DNA of 61,560 bases from Prochlorococcus sp. AG-402-K14 (GCA_003216815.1 QCIG01000009.1:1-61560), one strand, 5' to 3'. Counted from the stretch's first letter, positions 48,814-58,054 are shown. Notes: generated by a model from the letters alone, not told the origin. Made by a program: numbers and translations.

Positions 48814-49296
48814 ATGAACCAAGTTTTTGCTGGTGGTTTAGCTCTAATTATTGCTTTAATCCTTTGGAGTTCAAAAAAACAATTCAAAGCTTCAGCTTTT
48901 TTCAAATCTCAAAAGGATTCCTTCCCAAATAGCAATGCAACTGCCTCTTTTGTTCAAAAGAAAAAATTGATAAATCAAACAGAGTCTTATAGCTTGAAAA
49001 ATTTAAAATTAAAGACTTTTTCAAATCAACCTGAACTTAATTCAATAGAAAAAAAGAAAAAATTAACTAAATTATTTTCTGGCGATCCCAGTGATCGTCT
49101 TTTAGCTATTCAAATTGCAAGTCAATGGCAAAACAAAAAAGCAATAATTTTTTTAAGAAGAGGGTTAAAGGATTTTGACAGTAGAGTCGTTATTGCATCT
49201 GCCGCTGCTATTTCCTCTTACAAAGGCAAGACAATTGATGTACAAAACAAATCTCAAGTCACTCGACCTCCTCGAAATGTATCTCTAATTCGATAA
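48814..49296 (+). CDS. hypothetical membrane-anchored protein, 160 aa
   Basis: 160 residues. An N-terminal helix (residues 3-20, QVFAGGLALIIALILWSS) anchors it, then a long Lys/Ser/Asn-rich linker, and residues about 90-140 look like one HEAT-type helical pair (DRLLAIQIASQWQNKKAIIFLRRGLKDFDSRVVIASAAAIS). A protein-binding role is possible. It is convergent with the GT2 gene, which it overlaps by 43 bases. The family is not recognised. Confidence 0.6.
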   Translation: MNQVFAGGLALIIALILWSSKKQFKASAFFKSQKDSFPNSNATASFVQKKKLINQTESYSLKNLKLKTFSNQPELNSIEKKKKLTKLFSGDPSDRLLAIQIASQWQNKKAIIFLRRGLKDFDSRVVIASAAAISSYKGKTIDVQNKSQVTRPPRNVSLIR

Positions 49297-50216
49297 ATTG
49301 GTCTATTTTGGCTTTCATGATAAGTACGGATCTGCAGTTCTCCAAGCAATCCAAAGCCAAAAAGTTGAACTCCAGTTACCGCAAGAAGTAAGGCAAAAAT
49401 CAGTAATGGTCTATTTCCTATATCCTCTCCTAATAGTTTGATAATTAATAAGTAAAAACTAGTTATAAAACTGCCAATAATTGCAAGAATCCCCCCAAAA
49501 CCAAATACGTACATAGGTCTAGTTAAAAATCTATTCATAAACCAAACAGTCAACAAGTCCATTAAGACTCTGAAAGTTCTATCTATTCCATACTTACTGA
49601 ACCCAAATTGACGAGCTCGATGATTTACCTTTACTTCCGTTATCCTAGCCCCTTCAATATTTGCCAAAACAGGTAAAAATCTGTGTAATTCTCCATACAA
49701 TCTCATATCTGTCAATACTTCTTTCCTATACGCCTTTAAGGAACATCCATAATCATTAAGTCGAACTCCAGTAACTTTTCCAATCAATCGATTAGCAATT
49801 TTAGATGGGAGTTTTCTACTGATAGCAGCGTCTTGCCTTTGATATCTCCATCCACTTACAAGATCAAATCCATCCCTAATTTTATTAACTAATAAAGGAA
49901 TATCTGCAGGATCATTTTGCAAATCACCATCAAGTGTTACCACTATTTCACCAGAAGAGATATCAAATCCTGCTGCCATTGCGGCAGTTTGTCCATAGTT
50001 TTTACGCAGAAGAACCCCAACTATTTCTGACACCTGAAAACTTAGTTTTCTAATTACCTCTGCACTTCTATCCGATGAACCATCATTAACTAAAACTAAC
50101 TCAAAAGTTTCCTTCATAGGCTGCAAAACATCCAACAACTGTTTAACCAAAAAGGGAAGACTTTCTTCTTCGTTATAGATAGGAACAACTATTGATAGTG
50201 CAACATTAGAACTCAT
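49254..50216 (-). CDS. glycosyltransferase family 2, dolichyl-phosphate-type
   Basis: 320 residues. The GT-A domain has SIVVPIYNEEESLPFLV (residues 8-24), VNDGSSDRSAEVI and the metal-binding DGDLQND; two C-terminal helices follow (VFGFGGILAIIGSFITSFYLLI and LLIFALLLAVTGVQLFGFGLLG). It probably moves a sugar onto a polyprenyl phosphate at the inner membrane for export. It overlaps the convergent gene at 48814 and lies 33 bases from the peptidase gene on the same strand. Confidence 0.92.
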   Translation of the reverse strand: MSSNVALSIVVPIYNEEESLPFLVKQLLDVLQPMKETFELVLVNDGSSDRSAEVIRKLSFQVSEIVGVLLRKNYGQTAAMAAGFDISSGEIVVTLDGDLQNDPADIPLLVNKIRDGFDLVSGWRYQRQDAAISRKLPSKIANRLIGKVTGVRLNDYGCSLKAYRKEVLTDMRLYGELHRFLPVLANIEGARITEVKVNHRARQFGFSKYGIDRTFRVLMDLLTVWFMNRFLTRPMYVFGFGGILAIIGSFITSFYLLIIKLLGEDIGNRPLLIFALLLAVTGVQLFGFGLLGELQIRTYHESQNRPIYRIRDTFRGGRVT

Positions 50217-50249
50217 TCAAAACTCCTGATAAAGGTCAATTAAATTTCT

Positions 50250-51002
50250 TTAGAGTTTTTCACTCTGATAGCAAGAGATAACTCTTCCTGCAGATCTAAA
50301 TTTAGATCTGTAAAAAGAAGCAATTTTTCCTAGGTTCGGGGGTAATAATCCATCAATCTCTATTCCATTATGCCCATTACTTACCCCAGAACTATGAATA
50401 TAAAAACCATTCTCAATATGCAAGCCCACATGGGTACATTTTTCATAAGATCCAAAGAAAAGCAAATCACCAGGTATTAATTTTTCACTGATAGATTCAA
50501 TATCCAATGCAACAATTTTACAGAATTTTTCTTGCTGATAGGCATCTCTTGGAATCCAAATACCTGAACTGGCAAATGCAGATTGAACCAATCCAGAGCA
50601 ATCAAAATTGGGTCCTATAGTTCCACCCCACAAATATTCATTCCTGTTTTCTTTCGCAACCTTTGCCCAAGATAATATATTAGGGATCCTACTAATAATT
50701 GCTTTTTCAGTTAACAATTCAGATTCCCAAGATTCTAGTTTCGAAGCATTATTGGTTAGTTCGGAAAATTTAAGCCAACAAATGTAATCATCTTCCAAAA
50801 GACGAACTTTAACTCTATCTATAATAATCTGATTTTTAAAATCTATTTTCAAATAATCAAGTAATTGAAAACTCCTGCCAATACCTGCTTGAGTGACGAG
50901 TTCGTCACTATCTTCACTTTTAAATGCATCTATATTGATTCGAAGTTTCCACAAACTTCCCAAAACAAATGAAGCTTTAGTTAGAAAAACCTCTAATGTC
51001 AT
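50250..51002 (-). CDS. NlpC/P60 family cell-wall peptidase
   Basis: 250 residues from the ATG at 51002 (the longer frame to 51041 would overlap the divergent gene). The N-terminal half looks SH3-like. The C-terminal half is NlpC/P60 with the catalytic Cys in NFDCSGLVQSAF and His in CTHVGLHIENG, and HSSG follows. It likely cuts the gamma-D-Glu-DAP peptide of peptidoglycan. A signal peptide is not obvious. It forms a unit with the glycosyltransferase. Confidence 0.88.
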   Translation of the reverse strand: MTLEVFLTKASFVLGSLWKLRINIDAFKSEDSDELVTQAGIGRSFQLLDYLKIDFKNQIIIDRVKVRLLEDDYICWLKFSELTNNASKLESWESELLTEKAIISRIPNILSWAKVAKENRNEYLWGGTIGPNFDCSGLVQSAFASSGIWIPRDAYQQEKFCKIVALDIESISEKLIPGDLLFFGSYEKCTHVGLHIENGFYIHSSGVSNGHNGIEIDGLLPPNLGKIASFYRSKFRSAGRVISCYQSEKL

Positions 51003-51023
51003 AATTAATTTGACTTGAGCGCT

Positions 51024-51917
51024 ATGGCGTTCTACCGACAAGACCCTGAGATGGCATTTTGCCTAAAAGGTCTCCTCGATAGATTTGAGAAAGAAGGGCG
51101 TCCAAACCTTCATGAAAATATTGCAATAACCTGGATACGTTATGACGAGCAAAATCCATCAAAAAACAATGGATATGGAACAGGGTGGAACTCAAACAGA
51201 AATTATTACCCTGCAAGTGTAGTGAAAATCGTTTATGCATTAGCGACCCAGAAATGGATAGAAAAAGACCTAATTGTTGATTCAGACGAACTTAGAAGAG
51301 CTTTGCATGAGATGATTTCAAATTCAAGCAATGACGCTACTAGTTATATTTTAGATTTATTGACGGGCACAACAAGCGGGCCTTCTTTAAATCAGCAAAA
51401 CTATCAAGCATGGAAGATTCAAAGAAAGTTAATTAACAAATGGTTAAATGAACTTAAATGGCCAGAAATAGAATATTGGAACTGTTGTCAGAAAACCTGG
51501 AATGAAGGTCCTTTTGGAAGAGAGAAAGATTTTTATGGGAAAAATAACGAGAATCGAAACAGCTTAACAACTGCAGGAATTGCAAGATTGTTTGAATCAT
51601 TAATGACTAATGATATCCTTCCAAAATTAGAAGGTGATAATTTAAAAAAAATTTTTCACCGGTCACTCGATCCTGTTGCTCGCAAGAGGAATTTAGAAAA
51701 TCAAGTAGATGGCTTTCTAGGAGAAGGTCTTCCTTTATCTTCAAAACTTTGGAGCAAAGCCGGACTAATGAGTGAAGTACGTCATGATGTGGCTTGGTGG
51801 GAAGCTCCTAATAAGAATCCTATGCTTGCAGTCGTTTTTACAACTGGAAAAGAATTAGTCAAAGATCAATTTTTACTACCTGCAATAAGCAGTGAATTAA
51901 ATAAATTAGCTATTTAG
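51024..51917 (+). CDS. class A beta-lactamase-like serine hydrolase
   Basis: 297 residues from the ATG at 51024. SxxK is in PASVVK (about residue 72), the SxN motif is SND in ISNSSNDATS, and the KTG box is KAG. This is the serine beta-lactamase/transpeptidase fold. Without a signal peptide and next to a P60 peptidase, a penicillin-binding or cell-wall role is as likely as drug resistance. It is divergent from the P60 gene, sharing a very short promoter region. Confidence 0.82.
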   Translation: MAFYRQDPEMAFCLKGLLDRFEKEGRPNLHENIAITWIRYDEQNPSKNNGYGTGWNSNRNYYPASVVKIVYALATQKWIEKDLIVDSDELRRALHEMISNSSNDATSYILDLLTGTTSGPSLNQQNYQAWKIQRKLINKWLNELKWPEIEYWNCCQKTWNEGPFGREKDFYGKNNENRNSLTTAGIARLFESLMTNDILPKLEGDNLKKIFHRSLDPVARKRNLENQVDGFLGEGLPLSSKLWSKAGLMSEVRHDVAWWEAPNKNPMLAVVFTTGKELVKDQFLLPAISSELNKLAI

Positions 51918-52044
51918 CGATCAGTAAGATTCCAGCAAATAAAATAGAACCCACAATAAATCCAACTCCCAAAAGCACCGCAATGATCGGTGTATTCAAG
52001 TAAACAGATATCGTTGCGAGTTGATTACCCTTTGCTTCAGACAC
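51910..52044 (-). CDS. single-helix membrane protein, 44 aa
   Basis: GTG at 52044 gives 44 residues: a short polar start (MSEAKGNQLA), then TISVYLNTP and one hydrophobic helix to the C-terminal LLIAK. Its last 34 residues align without gaps with the C-terminal anchor of the Lys/Ala repeat protein at 52829 (13 identities, sharing T[VI]SVxLNT). Its stop overlaps the end of the serine hydrolase by eight bases. The function is unknown. Confidence 0.65.
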   Translation of the reverse strand: MSEAKGNQLATISVYLNTPIIAVLLGVGFIVGSILFAGILLIAK

Positions 52045-52170
52045 CTTTAGAACTCCTAAAAATAACCTTGATTAAAGCATCTAACTATGCCAACAAACAA
52101 ACAAAGTTTAATTGAAAAAACAATTTATAAAAAAACCCAAAGCATTATTTATTTATCTTAAAAAACAACT

Positions 52171-52737
52171 TCAGATAAAATTTGATTTTGATTTCTTATT
52201 TTTTAAAACTTCAATATTTTTACTTCTAGACATATCATCAACTATAGCATCTTGTTTTTTGATTTCATTAGTTATTATTTTCCGTTCTAAATTTTCTTGA
52301 TTATTATCTGATAGATTTATTTTATCTATTTCTTTATCTATTTGATTTACCTCAAAATTTTGATTTTTGTCAATTTTCACAGATTCTGAAACATCCAATT
52401 TGCTAGTATTTACAAATTTTTCATCCTCAACTTTTACTATATCTTTAATAACAGATTCATTAAATAAATTGAAATCAAACCTGCCTCTTTCAAAAGATAA
52501 CGAAGTAAAGACAAGTATTGAGCCTATAATAAGAATCAAAAAAATATTTGATAATAAACTATTTATTGGAGACCATAATAATGTTACTTTTGCAACTTCT
52601 TTCTTTTGCTTAAGAGTATTAGAAGAAGGACTTAGATCTAAAAATATATCTTGATTAATCCAACCTTTATTAGCTTTCCTATAAGGAGACTCACTTTTAG
52701 TGAATTCAAAAATTTCCTGGATTCTTTCTTTAAGCAC
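52171..52737 (-). CDS. single-helix membrane protein with charged tail, 188 aa
   Basis: 188 residues. The N-terminal 45 are soluble (MLKERIQEIFEFTKSESPYRK), a helix covers about 55-80 (INSLLSNIFLILIIGSILVF), and the remaining 105 residues are low-complexity, rich in Asp, Glu, Lys, Asn and Ile, with little Pro or Gly. The tail is likely helical or disordered. No family is recognised. It lies between the 44-residue gene and the Lys/Ala repeat gene on the same strand. Confidence 0.6.
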   Translation of the reverse strand: MLKERIQEIFEFTKSESPYRKANKGWINQDIFLDLSPSSNTLKQKKEVAKVTLLWSPINSLLSNIFLILIIGSILVFTSLSFERGRFDFNLFNESVIKDIVKVEDEKFVNTSKLDVSESVKIDKNQNFEVNQIDKEIDKINLSDNNQENLERKIITNEIKKQDAIVDDMSRSKNIEVLKNKKSKSNFI

Positions 52738-52828
52738 AGCTTAGGTTTTAAAAAACTATTAAGAACGAGAACATAGCAGAAAGACAGAATAAAAAATCTG
52801 CTTTCACACAGATTTTTGTGAAATTGAA

Positions 52829-53467
52829 TTACCCAGCAATAAAGACCATCGCAGAGACAAGAATTGCCGAAGCCAAAATACCGACAGAAGCAATTGCCAC
52901 AATCTTCCCAGTGTTTAAAGAGACTGATACGGTTAGCAATTCAGTTCTGGAATCTCGTTTTTGTTGTGAATCAATTTGAGGACGAGAATTAGCTTTTTTA
53001 TTAGCTTTAGTTGATTTAGATTTCTTATCCGCAGCAGCTTTCTTCTCCGCTAAAGCTTTCTTATCTGCAGCGGCTTTCTTATCTGCTAAAGCTTTCTTCT
53101 CTGCAGCGGCTTTCTTCTCCGCTAAAGCTTTCTTCTCTGCAGCGGCTTTCTTATCTGCTAAAGCTTTCTTCTCCGCAGCGGCTTTCTTATCTGCTAAAGC
53201 TTTCTTATCTGCAGCGGCTTTCTTATCTGCTAAAGCTTTCTTCTCTGCAGCGGCTTTCTTCTCCGCTAAAGCTTTCTTCTCTGCAGCGGCTTTCTTATCT
53301 GCTAAAGCTTTCTTCTCCGCAGCGGCTTTCTTATCTGCTAAAGCTTTCTTATCTGCAGCGGCTTTCTTATCTGCTAAAGCTTTCTTCTCTGCAGCGGCTT
53401 TCTTCTCCGCTAAAGCTTTCTTCTCTGCAGCGGCTTTCTTATCTACTTGAGCTGTTTTAGCTTGCAC
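52829..53467 (-). CDS. Lys/Ala hexad-repeat protein with C-terminal membrane anchor
   Basis: 212 residues from GTG at 53467. Residues 10-147 are 23 perfect six-residue units, alternating KKAAA[ED] and KKALA[ED], expected to form one long, strongly basic helix. A basic linker (KKSKSTKANKKANSRP) leads to a C-terminal membrane helix (about 190-211). The layout resembles TolA domain II or histone H1-like tails, but with the anchor at the C-terminus. It would sit on the membrane with the helix on one face. Its role is unknown. The GC content is higher than its neighbours. Confidence 0.78.
   Translation of the reverse strand: MQAKTAQVDKKAAAEKKALAEKKAAAEKKALADKKAAADKKALADKKAAAEKKALADKKAAAEKKALAEKKAAAEKKALADKKAAADKKALADKKAAAEKKALADKKAAAEKKALAEKKAAAEKKALADKKAAADKKALAEKKAAADKKSKSTKANKKANSRPQIDSQQKRDSRTELLTVSVSLNTGKIVAIASVGILASAILVSAMVFIAG
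53027..53440 (-). repeat. tandem 36-bp repeat with 144-bp super-period
   Basis: Paired hexads give a 36-bp unit. The E/D choice at position six follows EEEDDDED twice, then EEEDDED, so the DNA repeats with a 144-bp period (the block at 53144 recurs at 53288). This fits recent duplication by slippage or unequal crossing-over. The last period lacks one hexad. Confidence 0.9.
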
Positions 53468-53800
53468 GTTGAACCCATAAATTTTTCTTATTCAAGCACC
53501 TTGAAGTTCAAACTTGCTACTTTTTAAAAAATCATTAAACATTAATATCTAAAAAGAATTATTGTTTAAATATTAATAAGCTTAAGAACAAAGTATGAAA
53601 ATATATTTATAATAAATTCAATTAATTATATTACAAGATATAATTAATAAATAATATGCTTTTCAAAGCAACTCAATAGTTACAAAGATATCATAAAAAA
53701 TATATCTATTTATTTAGCAAACAAAATATTTTCACCTTAATAAGAATATTTAGCTAAAATAATTTGTATGTAAAATTAAATTCAAAAACTCGCAGAGATT
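53468..53800. other. AT-rich intergenic region
   Basis: 333 bases of very AT-rich DNA between the divergent repeat-protein and TPR genes. I see no gene, hairpin or repeat of note. Confidence 0.5.
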
Positions 53801-55963
53801 TTGGACTATTCTAAAAAACCTCTAGGTTTCTCTAACAATAATAAAGAACTCAGAAAAAATATTGATTCCGAGGAAGTGTTAGAACAAAAAGCACTAACTC
53901 TTATAAATCAAGGGAATGAGCAAGAAGCATTCATAATCTATACAAATTTAATTTCCAATGGAACAAAGAATCATATTGTTTATGGAAATCTTGGTGTGCT
54001 TCATGGCAAAAAAGGTGATACAAAAAAAATGGCTTCACTTCTAAAAAAGGCAATTGAAATTAATCCTAGCTATCTCGAAGCTCACTACAATCTAGGCAAT
54101 GCTTATCAAATTGAGGGTAATTTAGATATGTCGATAAGATATTACAAGACAGCTTTAAAAATTAATCCTAATTATCATAATGCACATTATAATCTTGGAA
54201 ATTCTCTCAGAAAAAAAGGAGAAATATCTGCTTCAATAGCATCTTATGAAAAAGCTGTAAAGATAAATCCTAATTTTGCAGAAGCATTTATCAATCTTGG
54301 AAACTCCCTTAAGGAATCAAATAGAAATCAGTATGCAATTGATTCTTATAAGAAAGCATTAAGAATTAATCCGAGCTTTCTAGAGGCACAAATCAACTTA
54401 GGAAATACTTTACTATCCGAAGGAGATTTAGAAGGTGCCATTAATTCTTTTAAGAAAGCAATAAAGATTAACTCAACTCATGCAGAGACTCATTACAACC
54501 TTGGGACTGCATTTCTTAAAAAAGCTAACTATGAGAGTGCAATTCCTTCTTTTAAAGCTGCAATTTCACTAAATCCAAAATTATATAAAGCGTACAATAA
54601 CCTTGGTAATGCATTTAAAGGCTTAGGGCATATTGATCAGGCTATTATCTCTTACAAAAAAGCTATTAAACTAAGTCCTAATTTCGCTGAAGCCTTGAAT
54701 AATCTAGGCATATCATTTAAGTTAATTGATAATATTGAAGAATCTATAAATTCCTATAGGAAAGCTCTGAAATTCAATCCTAATTATCCAGAGGCTTATA
54801 ATAACCTTGGGAATGTACTACAACTAAAACAAAATCATGAAGAAGCAATTATTTGTTATCAAAAAGCTCTAGAAATAAACCCAAGATATGCAGAAGCATT
54901 CAATAACCTTGGCACTTCACAAAAACAAAAAGGTGATTTGAAAGAGGCTATTAAATCTTTCCAAACAGCGTTAAAGATAAATAAAAATGAACCAGATGCT
55001 CATTGGAATCTTGCAATAACTCAACTTTATTGTGGAAATTATAAATCAGGATGGGAGAACTACGAATGGCGTTGGAAAAATATCAAAGCTATCAAACCTC
55101 ATGCAAATCCTAAAATCAACAAATGGCAAGGAGAATTACTTCATGCAAATGAAAAATTATTAATTGTAAGTGAGCAAGGATTAGGTGACACCATTCAATT
55201 CATGAGATACATTCAATGCTTAAAAGAAAAAAAAATTGATGTATCTTTTTGTGCTCTGAAAAAATTACATGGTCTTATTAAAGAATCAAAAATTGACGAT
55301 AATCCTTTATCACCAGAGCAAGGAGACGAAGTCTCAGAAGGTAAATGGCTTCCTTTATTGTCACTTCCTAAATACCTAGGAGTGAGCGAAGATGATCCAA
55401 TCGTTAATGATCCATATATTTTAACTAATGATTATTTAAATCAAAAATGGAAAAGTCTTCTACAAAAAGAGAAAAAGCCAATAATAGGAATTAATTGGCA
55501 GGGAAATCCTAATGCAGAACAAAAAGATCTAAAAGGTCGCTCATTACATCTGGAAAATTTTAGATCACTTGATATGAATGATAACTTTAAATTTTTATCT
55601 TTACAGAAAGGGTTTGGGTCAGATCAAATGAAAAAGTGCAGTTTTCAGGACAAATTCGTACAATGTCAGGATGAAATCAATGAAATCTGGGATTTTGTTG
55701 AAACAGCTGCAATTATAACTAATTGCGATTTAATAATTACTTCAGATACTGCCTTAGCACACCTCGCAGGTGGGATCGGAAAAACTACTTGGGTTCTATT
55801 AAGGGATATACCTGAATGGAGATGGGGAATATGTGGAGAAAAGACTATTTGGTATCCTAATATGAGATTATTCCGCCAAAAAGAAAGATATAATTGGAAA
55901 GAAGTTATGAATAGAGTTTCAATAGCGCTGCTTGAATCTGGCGAAATCATTGACAAGGTATAG
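53801..55963 (+). CDS. TPR-repeat glycosyltransferase
   Basis: 720 residues from TTG at 53801; an in-frame stop at 53777 and no early ATG support this. Residues about 35-425 hold around eleven TPR units of the form A-x-x-NLGNxxxxxGxxxxAIxxYxKALxINPxY. Residues about 445-715 look like a GT-B fold (LLIVSEQGLGDTIQFMRYI, PIIGINWQGNP, ITSDTALAHLAGGIGKTTWVLL), close to family 9. The architecture fits a protein or surface glycosyltransferase. The donor and acceptor are unknown. It opens the surface island. Confidence 0.85.
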   Translation: MDYSKKPLGFSNNNKELRKNIDSEEVLEQKALTLINQGNEQEAFIIYTNLISNGTKNHIVYGNLGVLHGKKGDTKKMASLLKKAIEINPSYLEAHYNLGNAYQIEGNLDMSIRYYKTALKINPNYHNAHYNLGNSLRKKGEISASIASYEKAVKINPNFAEAFINLGNSLKESNRNQYAIDSYKKALRINPSFLEAQINLGNTLLSEGDLEGAINSFKKAIKINSTHAETHYNLGTAFLKKANYESAIPSFKAAISLNPKLYKAYNNLGNAFKGLGHIDQAIISYKKAIKLSPNFAEALNNLGISFKLIDNIEESINSYRKALKFNPNYPEAYNNLGNVLQLKQNHEEAIICYQKALEINPRYAEAFNNLGTSQKQKGDLKEAIKSFQTALKINKNEPDAHWNLAITQLYCGNYKSGWENYEWRWKNIKAIKPHANPKINKWQGELLHANEKLLIVSEQGLGDTIQFMRYIQCLKEKKIDVSFCALKKLHGLIKESKIDDNPLSPEQGDEVSEGKWLPLLSLPKYLGVSEDDPIVNDPYILTNDYLNQKWKSLLQKEKKPIIGINWQGNPNAEQKDLKGRSLHLENFRSLDMNDNFKFLSLQKGFGSDQMKKCSFQDKFVQCQDEINEIWDFVETAAIITNCDLIITSDTALAHLAGGIGKTTWVLLRDIPEWRWGICGEKTIWYPNMRLFRQKERYNWKEVMNRVSIALLESGEIIDKV

Positions 55964-56413
55964 TTGAAAAATACAGAATCAAGATCATGAAAACATAAAT
56001 CTAATCATCAAAAACTAAAAATAAGTCTCAAGATTTTTTATAATTAAGAATCAGATAAAATTAACATCTATTCTTGTATCTTTACATATAAAATCAAATG
56101 ACTAACAAGGGTAGAAATCCAAACTTGTTATAATTAAGTTTACTATTGAAAATGATAATGAGACCCAATATAGATAATTTATTCTAAAATTAAATCAAGT
56201 AAAGAAAATTCTGAGTTTCTGAACAGAGGGATTCTAAAAAAACTAATTCAAAAGTCACTAATAAGAAACTTTACTTGATTTAACAGATTATGCATTTAAT
56301 TTCACTAGATTAATATATACTAATTAGGAGTAATATGAATAGCCAATAAAGTACAGCCAATTCTGGTAAGAAAAATAGGCATCATGCTAAAAACCTCAAG
56401 CACAAAAATGTAA
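55964..56413. other. AT-rich gap with spaced inverted repeat
   Basis: 450 bases with no convincing gene. AAATCAAGTAAAG at 56192-56204 is repeated as its reverse complement at 56269-56281, a 13-bp pair 64 bases apart. It may be a decayed element or a transcript end. Confidence 0.5.
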
Positions 56414-57487
56414 ATGAAAAAAAATAATCTTTGCCCAATTTGCAATATTAAACTAGGTAAGAGTATTTCAGTCTCTGGACCAGAGGTAACTTATACAAGA
56501 AAAATGAATATAGGTAAATCAATAATTAATTTCTGCACTGATTGTGGTCTTGGAGTTAACCAGTCATTTAAACCTTTTGATTTTGCAGAAGTAAAATATA
56601 GCAACATAGATAAAAATTTCATTAACGATGATGATGATGACTCATTATTATGGCAAATTTCAACTTATTTAAAAGATTTCTTACCACAGATCAAAAAGTC
56701 TGAATCGAGAATATGTTTAGAGATTGGAGCGGGAAAGAGATTAACATTATTAAATAAAATAGCAAGCAGGTTCGATATAAATTCATATGCGATTGACCCA
56801 ATATATCTTAAAAATGAAAAGTTTAGTAATGTTATACTGAAGACAGATATATCAGACTTAGATCCTCATATAAGACCATCAATCTTTATAGCTAGAAATT
56901 GCCTTGAATACTTCAGCCCTAAAGATATTTTATCAATCTTCAAAAAAACACTTCATGAGAATATACTTATTTTAATAGAGCTCCAATCATTTGAGGATAA
57001 TAAATGGGGTAATGTTTTTTATTTTAGAGAGTATAAATATTTTTATACGAAATTAGCCTTTGAGAAATTATTGTTGAAAGCTTGTTTTAATATTCAATGG
57101 CTCAGTTCATTTTCTAAATATGGCGATGAACGTAGAACCTACTTGGCTTATGTATCGAAAGATCAATCTAAAAATAAATCCATTTATCACAAAGATATAG
57201 ATGATCTAGTTAATCATCTTAAAAGAATGAAGAGTCAAAAAAAGATTTATTTATGGGGTGCTGGAGGAAGAGGTTTAAACTTCATTTATAACGAAGGGAA
57301 AGGTTTAGTAGATGTCGTAATTGATTCTTCTGATAGCAGACAGGGAATTCTTTTAAAAGGATATGGAGAGGTAATTAAACCTAACTTATCAATTAAAGAT
57401 TCAATAATTATCTTATTAAACTCTAATTTCATATCTTATATACCCTCTATTATAAAAAAACAGAATTCTATTTTCCTAATTTCATAA
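56414..57487 (+). CDS. zinc-ribbon SAM C-methyltransferase (sugar type)
   Basis: 357 residues. An N-terminal zinc ribbon has Cys7, Cys10, Cys41 and Cys44; residues about 90-200 are a SAM domain (ICLEIGAGKRLTLL and AIDPIYL); the C-terminal third has a Rossmann-like GAGGRGLNFI. This is the three-domain layout of the NovU/TylCIII family, which add C-methyl groups to dTDP-sugars. Residue order and length fit. The sugar is not known. Neighbours suggest cell-surface glycan or related natural-product sugars. Confidence 0.78.
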   Translation: MKKNNLCPICNIKLGKSISVSGPEVTYTRKMNIGKSIINFCTDCGLGVNQSFKPFDFAEVKYSNIDKNFINDDDDDSLLWQISTYLKDFLPQIKKSESRICLEIGAGKRLTLLNKIASRFDINSYAIDPIYLKNEKFSNVILKTDISDLDPHIRPSIFIARNCLEYFSPKDILSIFKKTLHENILILIELQSFEDNKWGNVFYFREYKYFYTKLAFEKLLLKACFNIQWLSSFSKYGDERRTYLAYVSKDQSKNKSIYHKDIDDLVNHLKRMKSQKKIYLWGAGGRGLNFIYNEGKGLVDVVIDSSDSRQGILLKGYGEVIKPNLSIKDSIIILLNSNFISYIPSIIKKQNSIFLIS

Positions 57488-57496
57488 ATTAATCAT

Positions 57497-58054
57497 TTAA
57501 TCAGATATTAAATTTATGAGATCTTTTGAATTCTCCTTGAGTAAGGAGAATAAATGCAAGTCTATTAATTTTCCTCTTATATAGACAGCTTTTCGCATTG
57601 TACCTTCATATAAATACCCTGTTTTTTCAGTTAATGACTTTATTGAAGGATGATCGATTGGTAAATATGTGTTGCATTGTAGTCTATTAATATTATATGC
57701 ACTAAATAAATAATTAGAAAATAGATTAAGGGCTTCAGCAGCAAAGCCTTTTTCTCTTTTAGATGAATTAAAGATATTAAAACCTATCTCAAAGCCTTCT
57801 ACATAGGGCATACTAACAAAGTACCAGATAACCCCTATAAGCTCTTTATCTTCAACATCATTTATTTTGAGCATTCCATAATCATCGTCCCACAAACCAT
57901 TCGTATTATATTTTTTCATCCAATAATCCTTACTTCTTATTCTTGTGCTAAATGAATTACCAATTTGTTGATAATCAGAAGTTTTGGAATGGATTTTATC
58001 TATATCATTAATAGATATCTGCGAAAGCAAGAGGTTCTCAGACTTAATCTTCAT
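57497..58054 (-). CDS. GNAT N-acetyltransferase, RimJ/RimL-type
   Basis: 185 residues with the GNAT pattern: an N-terminal LLSQISINDIDKI, GVIWYFVSMPYVEGFEIGFNIF as the central strands, SKREKGFAAEALNLFSNYLF as the CoA-binding turn, and LTEKTGYLYEGTMRKAVYIRGKLIDLHLFSLL, which is typical of RimJ/RimL and sugar-amine acetyltransferases. In this island it probably acetylates an amino sugar made by the DegT aminotransferase. It is convergent with the methyltransferase. Confidence 0.82.
   Translation of the reverse strand: MKIKSENLLLSQISINDIDKIHSKTSDYQQIGNSFSTRIRSKDYWMKKYNTNGLWDDDYGMLKINDVEDKELIGVIWYFVSMPYVEGFEIGFNIFNSSKREKGFAAEALNLFSNYLFSAYNINRLQCNTYLPIDHPSIKSLTEKTGYLYEGTMRKAVYIRGKLIDLHLFSLLKENSKDLINLISD

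Noticed and set aside
53027-53440. CRISPR array
   Set aside because: The regular units are contiguous coding repeats with no spacers, and they keep one reading frame.
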